Origin: Punica granatum
Lineage: Eukaryota > Streptophyta > Magnoliopsida > Myrtales > Lythraceae
Assembly (NCBI RefSeq): GCF_007655135.1
Contig: NC_045134.1
Coordinates: forward strand, 8,142,982 to 8,206,981
Reading direction: 5' to 3'
DNA: 64,000 bases
Both the position numbers and the translations under genes were made by a program. How positions within the stretch are numbered: the stretch's first letter is position 1; every line of letters begins with the position of its first letter. Of the stretch, positions 23,905 to 38,483 are shown piece by piece. Under the pieces are notes generated by a model that was not told the DNA's origin, searched no databases, and was given only the letters and a program-made list of their open reading frames with translations.

Positions 23905-25329
23905 CCGAGATATATTAAGAGTGCGCTTAACAGCACAGTAGCAAATTCTCTAATTACACTATTTTCCAAAGGAAATAGTTATTTATATATAAGAGGTTTT
24001 TTTTTTTTGGCATTTGATTTGATCACAATTGTAATCATACGGTCCGAATCAGTCCATCCCAAACAATTCAACCTCGTGCCAGGCCGCCTTTTTCCGTTTC
24101 CGAAAAACACTTCTTTAACTTCCAAGCCAAGCCTTTCCCGTTGCCTCCTCTATTCCGCCGGCTCTTATTAATTCATTAGTACATTTGACCTCTTTTAATG
24201 GCCCTTCACATTCATAAAATAATCATTGATTCATCATTTGTATTTGTTTTGCTTAAAATTAATTGATTTATCATATGCACGTTCAACGGGGTCCAGGGGA
24301 CGCAAAGCCGAAGGCCTATGCATTTGTTCAAGTCAAACGTAAATGTGTGGGTCCCATGAAACCAGATTCTTCTGCCCCATTCATTTCATTTCATTGAGAT
24401 TTCGAAAAGTCCTCAGCTTAGCTGGCTCCACTCCTCTCCCACCATTAATAATCAATATATCCATTTAATTATATCAATTTCCCCAATTTATTAATTCTCC
24501 CCACAAAATTATTGATTTCTCCACAATATTGTGTAAAAAGTCCAAAGGCTCCCCGCCACGTCTCCTTCCAGCTCGGAAAATGAATTCTGTTTCTGTTTTT
24601 TATTAATTTGGAACTTCCAAGTTTTAAATTATTCCCGGCAGATATAAATCCTCACCTGCAACCAGACCAACGTAAACCATTAAAATTGAATAAATATAAA
24701 TAAATATAAATAAATAATAATAACGTAAATAATAAACAACGGAGAATAAATATGTACCTTTGCTTTGGATGGAAGGAACGGATACGCTGTAAACGGAGAA
24801 CGGCAACGTCAGCGGCAGACACAAACGTACGGCTGACGTAGCCGTCAAACCAAACCCTACCGGAAAACCCGAACGCCGCAAATCATAAACACGGATGATC
24901 CAGAAATCGAATTCGAGTAGGTGAGGGTGTCTCTATGCAGATTACGATTAGGGTTCCGTCGAGAATCCATAGATTCAATGTTAATCCGTTTTTAACTTTT
25001 TGGTCCAAAGATGTATCGAATTCGATCAAATGCCCAAAAATTTTCCAGCAATAGCATAGTGGTATGTACAAGAAATGCTATGTCTTCTCAAAGCTCCTGT
25101 TCCATGTTCGATTCGGAAACGAAAAGGGTACTCTTCGAGTCCACCGGGATTTGCTGAGTTGACTCGCCTCACCGTTACCGCGAACCAAAAAATTGTCCCG
25201 GCATCGGACGGGTTGACTCACCCCCGCAGCATCAGAGCCACAACCACCACCGCCGTCGTTTCCGACAACCGCAACGCACCGACACTGACAAGGAGAGCAT
25301 GAACCAACCTGTGCAGCCAACCCTACCGC
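23905..25329. other. Intergenic, 3' flank of the serine-rich protein gene
   Basis: AT-rich DNA to about 24.6 kb, then more balanced sequence next to the serine-rich gene that probably includes its 3' UTR. Short - strand ORFs at 24.6-25.1 kb match nothing I recognise. Confidence 0.4.
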
Positions 25330-25941
25330 TTACAGATCCTCGGCCTTGGACATCACCGAGAGCCGGCTCGGCCTTGGCTGGAAGGCCGCCCGCCTCCTCT
25401 GCTGGTGGGAGGACGGCCTTATCAGGGCCGCCAGGGATCTCTTCATCAGCTCTCCCTCGACGCCGCCGATCCTCACGATGGAGTTCTTCATCGCGGATCT
25501 AAGCATGTTCAGCCGATTCGAAAGGGACGACACCGCCTGGTGCTTACCTCCACCGGAATTCTTGTGCAGGCTGCACCGGAAGGAGCCGGGGTGGGAGGTC
25601 GGGGAACACATGCACGTCCGCTTGACGGAGCCGCCGCGGTTGTTGATGACGGGATATCTGGAGGACACCGCAATTGACCGCTTAGGGGAGACCGGCCTGT
25701 CAATGGAGAAACGCACGGAAGGAGACAGGGGCTTCGAGGTGTACATGTTGACGCGGGTCGGGGAGGTCGATCTGTGGTTGAAATAAGCGGAGGACGGAGA
25801 TGAGAAGCCGGAGCTGGTCGATCCGAAGGCCGACGCCGCCGCGGCGATCGACGAGTCGGACGCCGGCGAGGTTAGCCTCCTCGACGGCGAGGCCGACCGC
25901 AGGACCGGCCCGCTGGATCTGGCTCTCGACGAGGTCGACAT
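25330..25941 (-). CDS. Plant serine-rich protein-like (CMCSPTxHPGSFRCSLHK family)
   Basis: An intronless gene for 203 residues. It belongs to a plant-specific family annotated as serine-rich protein-related, whose biochemical role is not established. The N-terminal half is rich in Ser with repeated SP and RS motifs (RSTSPTRV, SIDRPVSPKRS), plausible phosphorylation sites. The family signature CMCSPTSHPGSFRCSLHK occupies about residues 110-127 with three Cys and a His. A conserved C-terminal segment covers about 140-203 (NSIVRIGGVEG, then SSHQQRRRAAFQPRPSRLS) and ends in KAEDL. There is no signal peptide or membrane segment. The start is supported by full-length match to the family and by a TATA-like element about 150 bases upstream. 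Confidence 0.9.
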   Translation of the reverse strand: MSTSSRARSSGPVLRSASPSRRLTSPASDSSIAAAASAFGSTSSGFSSPSSAYFNHRSTSPTRVNMYTSKPLSPSVRFSIDRPVSPKRSIAVSSRYPVINNRGGSVKRTCMCSPTSHPGSFRCSLHKNSGGGKHQAVSSLSNRLNMLRSAMKNSIVRIGGVEGELMKRSLAALIRPSSHQQRRRAAFQPRPSRLSVMSKAEDL

Positions 25942-26087
25942 TGATGGGCCTCAGTGGAGGAGAGAGAGAAGAAGAAGATTCTAGAGAGAGGAGGGGGTAG
26001 GGGGGGGTTGCTTCAGCTGCTTCACGTCTCCCGTAAGGGGCAGATCGGCTGGTTGATTCGGCAAACCTAGCGTATATCAAAGCCCCA

Positions 26088-26097
26088 ATTTATAGAA
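26088..26097 (-). promoter_or_regulatory. Probable TATA box of the serine-rich protein gene
   Basis: On the - strand the sequence reads TATAAATTGG, about 150 bases upstream of the ATG at 25941. Position and sequence fit a core promoter. The start of transcription is not directly visible. Confidence 0.55.
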
Positions 26098-26099
26098 CG

Positions 26100-29000
26100 G
26101 GACGAGGGCAGAATCGCCATTTCGGCCCGGAGTACCCGGGGGTTAAACTAACTCAACCACGGTCAGGTTGGGGTGGGGGGTTGTCCAACGGACGTTTCGT
26201 CGCGGACCTGGCCGAGACGACAAGAGATCTTGCCGTTTCGTGTTGGCATGTGGCGGAGGTTGCCACGTAAGAGGTGGCGGTTGATAATTTTTGCGATTTT
26301 ACGCGCAAAAAATGTCCCCCCGACCATCTGAATCCGAGGAGGTAGTAGGATGGAATATCCTGTGTGCCCCCGTTGTCAGAATCTCACGCTCTCCTTCTCT
26401 CGATACTCACCGCTGATACGATAACTGTATCTAGCTCACGCAGAATCGCATTAAATTGGTAGATCTCAGGAATTGATCCAGGATTTTAGTCGAAGGGGGA
26501 AGGGCAAGTCTTTGGGAGGGATAAAAAGGAGGGTAATTTGTCGAGAGTTAGTGGCCCTTGGTCCATCCCCGAAATACTAGTAGTAGGCCAATAGTCGTTT
26601 TCAACGAACAGCGCAGTCCTGATGAAATGGAAATTGATTCAGTGATCCGAAAGATTATGTCTGAAGGTGTGGATTCTGAAGGTTATGTGCTCTTTCTCGT
26701 TTTAGGTGTATCTTACTTTTATGGTAATTTGACGTTAGCGATGCGACATTCATGCTCATTAATCCCGCACAAACTTATACCGGTGAAATATTTAAGTCGG
26801 AGCACAGGTGATGCACAGCGTGGTGGTCATCTTTTATCATGATAATGTCTCAGCTCACGCTAATTTTGTGTCAGCAAAATGTATACCCCCCTCGCGTCAT
26901 GACAATTAACTTAATTGGCCCATTTTTGTAGATGAATTTTCCCAATTCTCCTGATTGGTATCCATTGGCAGCTTTTCTCAATTTAATATTTTACATATCT
27001 TGAATCTTCAATTGGAAGATCAACCTCCTAAAGTAAATTATTTAAATCCCAAATCAACTCAAATCTAGTTTTCCTGTTTTCTCCCTTGACATCGACTTGG
27101 TGGCTAATATGATTTGTGTATTTGAATTATGTTGGCTCTCGTAGACAGTGAAAGATTGAATTGGGGATGTCCCTTTTCTCGTTACAAATCAATAATAGGG
27201 GACAGATATACGGTATCTGTACTAGCCAACAATATATACGGTGAAATTTAAAATGTTATCCATTTCAAATATCATATTAATGCTTAGTTAGGGAAAGTTA
27301 TTGCCAGAGCAAAATATACCGAAATAAAATTGCCGAAAATTAATAAGTTACTTAAATCATAAGAAGTAAATTATTTGGAACATAATGACTTTCCTTGAAA
27401 TCAAATATAAATGATCATTATTCATCAATTATATAATATAATATATATGTAAAGTCGGAGAACGGGAGGAGGAAGCTCCAAGAGTAGTCAAATTGCGAAA
27501 CTTTTAAGTCCATATAAAATTGATTTTTCATTCCCAAATCAATAAAGTTTGTTATATTTTTCTTTGAGCATATTAAATGTTTTTTGGTTATTTGTTCACA
27601 TTATTTTACATAATATAATATAAGATTTTTTTTGAAAAATTTAAAAATTTTCTTGAGAAATTAAAAGAACTCTTAAGTTTAATATGCCAAATGGTCTGTA
27701 AATACTAAATGAAAATTCTTATTTTTTTTCTTGATCATTTTATCTGCTATAAATGTTTCAATACTCTAACTCATTTAATGATATTTCCCACTTTTCATTG
27801 CACTAATGCATATTGTAATTTTCATTTTTAAATAACGCGGAGCTTTTAGGTTTTATTCGACTAATCTCTAACGACCCACATAAATTCCTCCGAGTTGATG
27901 GGACAAGTAACTCGGCCACACATGCAAAACCTATTGGGTTCACAATATTACAGGTGTATCGACTCTCTATAAATATGTTTTTCGCATTTTCAGTTGGCTA
28001 TATTACAAATTTATTGGGCTTTGACCCCATATCTCAAATATTAATTTATCGAAATATTTTCTAAGTCATGATTTCCTTTTAATTTAAAATTTATTTGATT
28101 GACTTTTATTTCTGTTTCTAATTTTTATATAATAATTAAATATCATAATTAGATGGCCATGGCATCACATAGTTTACAAATGGAGAAATCACGTAATTTA
28201 TCCAAAAGACTTTTTGTCTTTCAGGAATATATTTAATATATTTCATTAATTGGATGAGTTTCTTATTTTTTTTAGAAATCTTTTAATGTTTATTGACGAT
28301 TGCCGATGTAATAATTTAGTGTAATTATGCAATAAAAATAAAATAATATATAAATTGAGAGAATTTAGATAGTTGATATTTTCTTAATTGAAGATGAATT
28401 CTACAAAGAGTTGTACTTACTAAAAAGTAAAAACAATAAGAAAATAAACAAATGGATGCATGCATGCATTACGATGACAAATACATGAAAATATTTATCA
28501 GGCCGTGCATTTCAAAAGACATATAACTACAAGCTGAGAGCTTTAAAAAAAGAGTCTCATGATACTTTCTCATTAGCGCGTCCGATTTTTATATATATAA
28601 TATATTGATTTTGTATAAACAAAAGTACCTTTTACAATTACATATCAATTTGGTAGATAGAATTATATTTGCAACCACTTAAGACGAAAGTAGTCCCAGA
28701 ATTCATCACCAAACATTGATGATTTTGCCTATAAATAAATACTGAAAGAAGTACTTCTGAAACCTTTCGATACACTCTTCACTAATATTATTCATTTGAT
28801 TTAAGGATTTAGATGAACTGAATAAGGAGAAAATAACCATGCATTCACCATTCAACCCCTTTTTCTTTCTTCTATCTCTTCTTCTCTTAACCACCGCTTT
28901 CTGGAATTGATTATATATGATCCAAAATCTATTGATTATCTCAAATATATGATTTATATAAGATTATGACTAATGCAAACTTGACATTATTTATTTTGTC

Positions 29001-30796
29001 TGAAGTGCAAGTATTACCTACTTTTCTATCGATACGAATTACCTTAATCATATCACTTTAATAAAAAAATTCACCTATACGTAACACGAACATTAATTAA
29101 TTTTGAATTAAAATTTCATGTCGGAGATTTTTTAGATTTGACGAGCAGGCGGTCGGAACATACTAGGCGAGGAAGGAAGGCCGATATAATTATGAATCAA
29201 TGCGTGCGGGCGAACGACAGCTGTGACAGTCGAAAGTGACCCACATTTACATCATCCACCCGAAGTTTCATGTAGAAATCTCTTGATCTTGTCTTGTCTC
29301 CCAACATTTCAACCATAATGAAGCCGATGCCATGTCTCGCAGGCGGCAGAGCTCTTATCCTCTCCCATGGACATCATCTACACTAGCACACCTGGTGATT
29401 CGTGATTTGGCACATCTTACTTTTTATTTTGATATAAACAAAGAAAAAAAAGAAAGAAATTTATATTGGGACCAACAATTTCTAGAATTTCTTTATGAAA
29501 TTGATTTGGTGCCACCTACCGGTAAAAACCAAAGATATGGAATCAAGCTAGTACAAAACATAATTTGGGACAGTTCTGCAGTCCTTCTAAAGCAATAGTT
29601 CTGTATGTACAATGAATGTTTATAGAGGAGCGTACACAAATTAAGATAGCTCATGTAAATTATTCTTGCCGTCTACTAAGTGTCTCGGCTGATGCTGCAC
29701 CCTATGAGAGTGGTTATGTCAGATAAAACTTCGAGGCTTCAGAAGAAGTGATTGTCCGCTAAAAACCTCATTTTTTTAAGCTAGTACGAGGATGAACGGT
29801 AGTACATGGATTTTCTTTTTTGTATCATTTTATCCGGTTATTATATTATGTACTCGAGCCTCCAGAGTTTTTTTCGTGTTTCCAATGGGTTATTACATTT
29901 TAATATAGTTGAAGGACCCGATTGCTGCGAATTTTGACGTAGTTCTGGCACCTGTCACTCTCCTCTTGGAGCTATGTGGAAGCCCCCGTTTTTCAACTAA
30001 GTCCGGTCACCCAGTCAAAGAAGCTCCTATTGACATTCTTAAACTATTTGGGAGAAATCAACTCTTCGAGAGAGAGAGAGAAGCGCCGAGTCCGACCAAA
30101 GAAATCTTCAGACATAATAGACATCTGAGCTAATCGGCCACCATATGGAGGCTCCATTGAAAGTGCAATATATTGATACAAAATTGCCATGTTGGGTGGG
30201 TGCCAAGTAGCCAACCACCATACCACGAAACACATTTACTTACGATTTTGGACTGCGTCGTGCCGATACATATGCGACCAAAATTGACGTGTGGAGAAAC
30301 TGAGAGAACTGGTAATCTTTCAAGCTTCAAAAAACACACGATGCATGGACTTTGGAAGCTCGAAGGGCATGGAGTTCTTATAACAGGTCAAACGTACATG
30401 ATATCGGTGTCTTCTAACTAGACCCTTCTGTATTTGGCCAGGGAAATCTCAATCAATTAGTAAATAAATGAATATGAATAATCTCAGTATTGAACATGAA
30501 ACTTCTTGATTACCTGTAAAAGTGTGTGCCACTGCACAACCCCATTTGATTGTTAATTAGTAGTCTTGAACCATATTATATATAGCCATAGCACATAATT
30601 AAGTTGTAATTAGTCAAATAATTTAATTGGAATATTCTTTTCTAGGAGAAGATTGAACATGAGCGCTACCTAAAAATGATTGAGGGCTTCACGTGGACTA
30701 GCTCCCAATCATGAAGTACCTAACTGCACGCAGACAGCCGCTCTTGAGCTCATCGTAGATTATCCAACTAACACTAACACAACAACTGACTATTCT
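26100..30796. other. Long intergenic stretch
   Basis: Balanced-GC promoter-side sequence runs to about 26.9 kb, followed by AT-rich DNA. A small GC-richer island lies at 29.13-29.32 kb. Several short ORFs exist, for example + strand 26558-26842, but none has recognisable similarity. The last 300 bases are probably 3' UTR of the membrane protein gene. Confidence 0.5.
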
Positions 30797-33700
30797 TCAT
30801 TGTTCAATTTCGGGATTCTTGTGCCGACCTTCATTGACTTGATCCATTGTTTCATCCTCCGATTGCTTCGTGTAAGAGCGTTGCATCCGCTCTCTCCCAA
30901 AGATGATCCATAAGATTATGGACATCATAACGGCCGCAGAGACGATTGCGAGCCCCACATAGATCCACCTGCTGTATTTCGTGAGGCTGGGGCAGTGGTT
31001 CTTGTATATGTCGGTGAAGGTCTGTCGGGCGACCGTGCAGTCTTGCAGCTCGATCAGGTAAGGGCTGTAGTTGTAGAGGCCGTAGCTGACGTTCACCACC
31101 GCTGACATCTGGCCGTAGAAGGCTGGGGTCAGACGTCCCGTGTTGGTGCATATTCCCGTTGGCGAGACCTGACAAACGAAGTTTCTCCACACCTGCACCG
31201 ATTAGATTCGCAGGTTATGGGAGAAACTGTGATTCAAATGCCCTTCTGTTGCACAAAAACACAGTTTGAGTAGCTTACCTGGGTCGCATTGTTCAAGTCC
31301 ACCTCGCTGTTGGAGCAGGTTCGGTCAGTCAAGTCAGCATGGAATGGGTTGCAGAGGATCGGAACGAGCGGGCCTGACTGGTTGAAGTACATCGTTGGGA
31401 AGTTGGGTGAGAAGTTGATGTTTGAGACATTGGTGATCACCTGGTTGACAACCTCTACGAGCTGGTAGGTCACTTCCTTGCTGCGAGTCAAGGTCTCTTG
31501 GATTGTCGCACTGTCCACACATGGGAGTATCTCGTCTATTGCCGTGTGAGCACTCGGATTCTGGACCCATTCTTCCATCGCCACACAAGTGTCCCCGGCA
31601 GCACTGCCACAGATAACAAGTAATGGCAATGAGATGATGAATATTCAGCATTCTGCACTCAAAGTATTTGTCATGTCCTGTTTTGCTCGATGATCTTATC
31701 GTAAGTGCCACATTGTGATCTCTAAGGCTGCTATTAATTTGCTGATTTAAGGAGAGTTCGGTTCAATCATCATAGGAAATGAGATCCTCTTGCGGTTAGG
31801 ATCACAAACTTGAAAGTTCGACGAAGATCTTCACAAATAAAACTAGGTTGGAATCTGATTATTTGAGAGACTTACTTGTGGAGGAGGAGGAATGTTCCTG
31901 ACAAAATGAAAGTTCCAGCAACAAGCATCCATCCGATTACGACCAAGCTGCAAACATTTTGATCCGAAGAAGACCCGAGAAGCAATTGTCAGGACCCATA
32001 TATTGGACAAATAAAAACATCAACATCAGAAGATGACTGCCGCAAGAAATCGAACCAGCAAGCGCAAAAACAAGCAAAATGCGTGCCACTACTCACATGT
32101 ACACAAGAACTTGCATCCCGAACAGCGAAAAAGCTGGATCAAGGAAATAAATAGTAATCTCATAAGCAGAAAGCCACTCGGTTAAGTTGATTATAAAAAT
32201 GATATCACATAAGGATAGAGCCTTACCAAGTCCGAGAAATGTCAAAAGAAGCATGACCACCGAGGTTGCAATAAGTGCCAACCGCCTGCACGAAAATAGT
32301 AGAAACTCAGGTCTCTTGTTAATATACAGGGGGAGTGAGATTCCACAGTCTAGGATAGGAAAACAAGCTTATAATATAAGAGGAAATGTATCATTACACT
32401 GAGTCCAGTAGATGTCGGATGTCATTGGAACTCTCTTGCGTTCGGGCAGCAACTTCACCAGCTGAAGAGTTCAGTTTCGTCCCAATCTGATCAATATCAG
32501 TCTGTACATTCGGAGGCACAAAGACTTGATCAACTCCAGTCTGCTTAGCTGCTCCAATATAGTCCGACACTTGTTGGAGCTTTCCTACGGTGGCATCTGC
32601 CTGAGTCACGAGGTATTCTAGGGCTCTATCCGTGCTCCTGCGGAACCTCCCCTGACCCGCGTAAAGAATCAAGCACCCAATTCTGTTAAGGGCCGTGAAG
32701 ACATTAGTTAACACATCATAAGCATTTTTGCAACAATCTCTTCTCTCTCGGAAGTCCTTAGAATTGTTTTGAGAGCAATCGCGAGTCACGTGTTTTAATT
32801 TATCAGTGGTTCAAAAGAGCAACTGATCGCTCACGAAATTATCCAGTGCTCTTAACTGATGACCTATTGGCATCTTACCACTATACTAATGTCTGATCAT
32901 GTTACGTATTTAGAGCATCCAATTGTGTCTTGTACCATCTTAATAATATATTTCAGATTCAAGCATCACTTCTCGAACAACAGGTTTCCGGTTTTCAACC
33001 TTTTCTGTTCTAAGCAGCAAAAAGACTGTTCTCCTAAAGAGCAATGTAGCGGCATTTACACTGCGGTAATGGCGAAGATCACGAGCAAAGTGAGGGATAG
33101 CGAATAGGTGGCTCGAGAGTACTCTTTAGGCTCCCTTTCGCTGCAGAAATAGCAAATAAAATTGACCAGCAAGAATACTCCAAAGCCGAGGAACCATATT
33201 GCTGCAGCGGCGAACAACGGAGCTCCAGTGAATCCCACAGACTGCAGGCCATAGAGAAACAGTTTTATACAATTAGTATCAGTTGCCATTCTTTCAAGGT
33301 AAAAGGCGCAAAAACTGTCGAGATCATTGTAAAACACGAAGAAGAGTTTTCGATCTACTTACAGCCCAGTAATGGCGGTCCTCGATGTTCCATCCTCCAG
33401 TGTATCTGTCAAACCCGTTCAGAGGGTCCTTTCGGCGAGTTCGTTGGGCAGCTAAGATGAGCAGAGCGTTGTCGACCGGCTCACTGATGGGTGCTTCCCC
33501 AAACAACCCTTCAGCTCTATGTAAGTGTAGACCAAACTTCACCTTATTCTGCAAACCTGATAGTTCCAGGGGAGAAAAAAAAAAAACACCATTGTTATAC
33601 AGATTTTCTTTAGCTTAAAAACGCAGAAAAAAGAAAACTTTATGAACCCTCACGCGAAAAGCCAGAAAAAAGAAAAAAAGAAGGAGAAAAAAGAAAAGCT

Positions 33701-33884
33701 TTTGATTTTTCCTTTTGTTATTATCATAGCCATGTGAATGGAGGCTGGAGCAGAAGATTCATGGGAGAATGAAGCTACCTTGAGCTGAAGGTGCCTGAAA
33801 TGAAGAAGAAGATGATGCTTCCGAGGATGTTAATGTTGGTGAAGAGAACAGGAACAAGAGGATAGCCACGGCAGGGAGTTGCAT
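30797..33884 (-). CDS. Plant multipass membrane protein (At2g12400/At2g25270/At1g71110-like)
   Basis: Nine exons on the - strand: 33884-33779, 33556-33363, 33241-33060, 32682-32398, 32285-32227, 32133-32097, 31947-31876, 31603-31279, 31192-30797. Phases agree and give 551 residues. The protein starts with a signal peptide (MQLPAVAILLFLFSSPTLTS). About five hydrophobic segments follow: exon 3 (IWFLGFGVFLLVNFICYF), the exon 3/4 join, two across exons 5-7, and one near the C terminus (WIYVGLAIVSAAVMMSIILW). Between the last two lies a large extracytosolic loop with many Cys and N-glycosylation sequons (NVSN, NQSG, NATQ, NVSY). Family marks include AGQGRFRRSTDR, DTCVAMEEWVQNP and CNPF. This family is usually annotated only as a transmembrane or plasma-membrane protein. 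Its function is unknown to me, and any likeness to animal tweety channels is only topological. Confidence 0.9.
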
Positions 33885-34870
33885 TGCGCTATAACTTAAC
33901 AAACACAGAGAGAGAGAGAATGAGAGCTCTGCTTTTGCCCTGTTACTGCTACTGTTTTAGCTGGAGAAGATGGAGAGAGAAGAGCCAAGCTAGAGGTTGG
34001 AGCTTGGATACTGTGAAGGAGGAGGCGAGAGCTGGAACACACTCCCAGCAGCAGACAAACAGCAGCTATGAAAATTCACAAAAATTGTTTTTCTAGACAA
34101 TAATTTTAATTCTTATTTCCCATTGCCACAAAAACGATGAAATTTCTTTATCGACTGATATTAGTCGCTCGAGCATTGGCCCAAGAAAAATTATTCGGTG
34201 AGTATTACAGTTACTGCATAAAAAAAAATCGGCTAACAACTGACAGTACACGCATAAAAGATACAGTTATAGTTTATAAAATTTCTCTCTCATCTTCACA
34301 TGCGTCAGTTGCTGATTGAATTTTATACAGTCACGTGATTATGATACTAACTGAATATATCCTTATATCAACTAATCTTGTCTACGAAGTGCTATGTTTA
34401 GAGCCCCTAAACCACACACAATAGGTAAAATATGATAATCGGTTGAATTAGCTGACGCGAGTATTCATATTGTTCGTCAATTGCGACAAATCGATCACAT
34501 AGACTAAGAAGCACGATAATCGTAATACAAATTTCTTCTTCATAATGTTGTTGTTTCAATAAAATAAAATGAATTTGCTCGGCAATTTTTAGTTTTCTAA
34601 CCTAAATCTTAAGTATAAAAGCATAAGAATGATTAGTGATAATCAATTTTTGATGGATAAAAATGTGAAAAAATGTGCTGCATTATGGGTCCCATAAAAC
34701 GTGTAATTTCTACTTTTCATGGTTCTAAGCCCAAGGAAAATTGAACCTTTTTTTGACTTTAGATCACTGGACCATATGACAGGCATGGGCCCACCCTCCG
34801 TGAACGGCCCCGATCTCCGGCTCTTGTCATGGCCTTCCCATTTCCCGCCTTTTTTAATAATATAATTTCT
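33885..34870. other. Promoter side of the membrane protein gene and intergenic DNA
   Basis: The first 150 bases contain GA-rich 5' UTR-like sequence (GAGAGAGAGAG near 33909). The rest is AT-rich with no gene visible. Confidence 0.5.
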
Positions 34871-34873
34871 TTA

Positions 34874-35190
34874 GGAAAAATTTAAAAAAAAATTCAAATT
34901 TTATAAAATATCTCAGTTTTGTCATAAATTTTGTTTTGTAATAAAAAAAATCATAAGTTTTCTAAAATGTCTAAAAAATGACATCCGTTATAACTTCCGT
35001 CAATTTTTTCTTACGTGTGACCTACGTGGACTGTTAAAGGGACCCACCATCAACAGCAAAAATTGACGGAAGTTATAACGGAGGTCATTTTTGAGACATT
35101 TTAAAAAATTTATGATTTTTTTGTTACAAAACAAAATTTAAAATAAAACTGAAACTTTTTACAAAATTAGGATTTTTTTTGTAATTTGCC
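34874..35190. mobile_element. Foldback MITE with 10-base target duplication, Mutator-like
   Basis: The element is flanked on both sides by the identical 10-mer AATTTCTTTA (34864-34873 and 35191-35200). Its arms are near-complete inverted repeats. The left arm contains GACATCCGTTATAACTTCCG and the right arm its complement, CGGAAGTTATAACGGAGGTC, around a short centre near 35030-35060. The ends start GGNAAATT. There is no coding capacity. A 9-10 base target duplication with long inverted arms is typical of Mutator-type elements. Confidence 0.8.
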
Positions 35191-35682
35191 AATTTCTTTA
35201 TTATTACTATTTGATTTATTATTTAGTACCTCCTTAATTTGTTAATGGGCCCAAACATGGGCCGGACAAAGAACAATAGAGAAAACACTCATCCCCAATG
35301 CTTCGATAAACATATTTGTAAGAGAGGGACATTATCATCGGGTATATTTCGACATTCAACTCGTCTGAGTCACTACTTTTGGCGTAGCATTTGTATTGTA
35401 CATGTAGATTTACAGCTTAATTTAAATGATGTTATCTTATAAAAAAATGATAAATTTATTTATGTGATATAACGGAAATACCTAATAATTACTTCACTTT
35501 CAGCAAATTCCATTAAGAAATCTGGCTATTTTCTTCGCCGAGTAAGCACGCCTTGGAAGTCTCCTGAGTCGTCCATGTCCATCCATCCCGACTGACTTAT
35601 TTGATTGCCCAAAAAAGATTTTACGAACTTATTAAACTTTGAAACTCCTAAGGAGAAGAAAAAGAAAAATTCATGGTTCTAT

Positions 35683-35706
35683 ACATATATATATATATAT
35701 ATATAC
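35683..35706. repeat. (TA)n microsatellite upstream of the first S11 gene
   Basis: A TA tract of about 24 bases lies some 40 bases upstream of the first site II motif of the S11 promoter. Confidence 0.9.
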
Positions 35707-35738
35707 ACAACCACCAAACATAATGAAAACTCCAGGAA

Positions 35739-35837
35739 CAGGCCCATATTATGCTGACGGCCCATCTGATTGGGCTGTGAGTTCTTGGGCCCAAGGCCCA
35801 TATCTGGCCCAGCTCGAGGGCCGGTAATAAACCCTAG
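35739..35837 (+). promoter_or_regulatory. Ribosomal-protein promoter: site II motifs and telo-box
   Basis: Several GGCCCA/TGGGCC (site II) motifs lie at about 35741, 35759, 35771, 35786, 35796 and 35806. A telo-box AAACCCTAG is at 35829-35837. A pyrimidine-rich leader follows, then the ATG at 35914. This combination is known from plant ribosomal protein genes, where TCP-type factors bind site II and drive growth-linked expression. Confidence 0.8.
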
Positions 35838-35913
35838 TCTCCATCTTCGTTCTCTTCCTCCGTCGTTTGAGCATAGCTGCCTCTGTGAAGCTCTGCGGGC
35901 GACGTTCATCACC

Positions 35914-37419
<1,506 letters not shown>

Positions 37420-37930
37420 GCTTTGTATGCTGTAGTTTGTCGACTTTTGGTGCTGCTTCTTATAGTAATGCCTAGTTTAACAATTTGGATTTGGCTAATT
37501 CCTCTGTTATCCCTCTCTTGGAATGACATTTCTGTAATTGAGATTTTGTACAATTTCTGATCTCATTAAAGTTTGAAAAGCAAATTGCTTGCGAATTCCT
37601 TGCAAATTCCTATGACATCTGCAAGGAGTACTACTGACCCCGCGGTGTAGCTCTGGCAAAGTGGCATGTTCTCAACTCGACTGATTACTGTATTCAGGAT
37701 AGATAATTTCAACTTGCTTCTAAGATTTCAAGCTGGGCTTTCAACAAGAAATGGTTTGTTCTTATCATACTTATTAGGAGTCTCTTTAAATTTCTCTGAT
37801 CAGCTAAGTGCCTTATAAAGGCATAGCCAACCGGATCAACTTGTGACATGAAAACCAATATCTTCATTCACGTCAGGTCGATCTTCTATCTGATCATTGT
37901 CGCTGGGAATGGGGAGTATCTCGAGTTTGA

Positions 37931-38068
37931 ATGTCATGTTTTGATGATGAGGGACTGAATAGTCAGGAACGACTAGAATCCCCGAGACATTTCCGAGATA
38001 TGTCGTTTTTTGATGATGAAGGACTGAATAATCAGGAAGGACTCGAATCCCTGAGACATTTCCGAGAT
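37931..38068 (+). repeat. 69-base in-frame tandem duplication
   Basis: Two head-to-tail 69-base units (37931-37999 and 38000-38068) lie in the spacer between the S11 genes. Both are open in the same frame and encode 23-residue repeats of the pattern MSxFDDEGLNxQExLESxRHFRD. The enclosing ORF (37931-38149) is 72 residues and ends in a Cys/Ser/Arg-rich tail. I do not recognise the peptide. It may be a decayed gene fragment. Confidence 0.7.
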
Positions 38069-38483
38069 ATTGACGTAGTAGAGCACCTTGCTCCTCTGCC
38101 TGACCTGAGCAGGGCAGGCAGCTCGCGTTGTGGATGTTCTAATCGATGATGTTTGGGTTCACAATTTGGCCCATGGACATCTTTTCAAACATCATTCAAT
38201 TAGATCATTCGGGTTATCTTATTATTAGTTTAGGGTTTATCTTATTACTGTCCCATCTCGAATCCTCATTGCAAGAAATTATTTCAATTTAGTTGATTTT
38301 AAGTTCATTGCAATCATAGACAAGTTGGTTGAGGATATAAAAATTTAAATCAAGCGGCACGGATTGTTTCATTCACCGGTGAAATTCGAACATAAAATTT
38401 CGTAATTATTAGACGAGAGCGTGTACCAGAATTACGCTTCCTTTCCAATAAATTGTCATTGTGAGCATGAGTAGGTGTGGTAC

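Noticed and set aside
25346..25786. 146-residue + strand ORF
   Set aside because: It is antisense to the serine-rich protein gene, which carries the full family signature on the - strand.
26558..26842. 94-residue + strand ORF
   Set aside because: There is no recognised domain, no splice context and no supporting promoter, so it is left unannotated.
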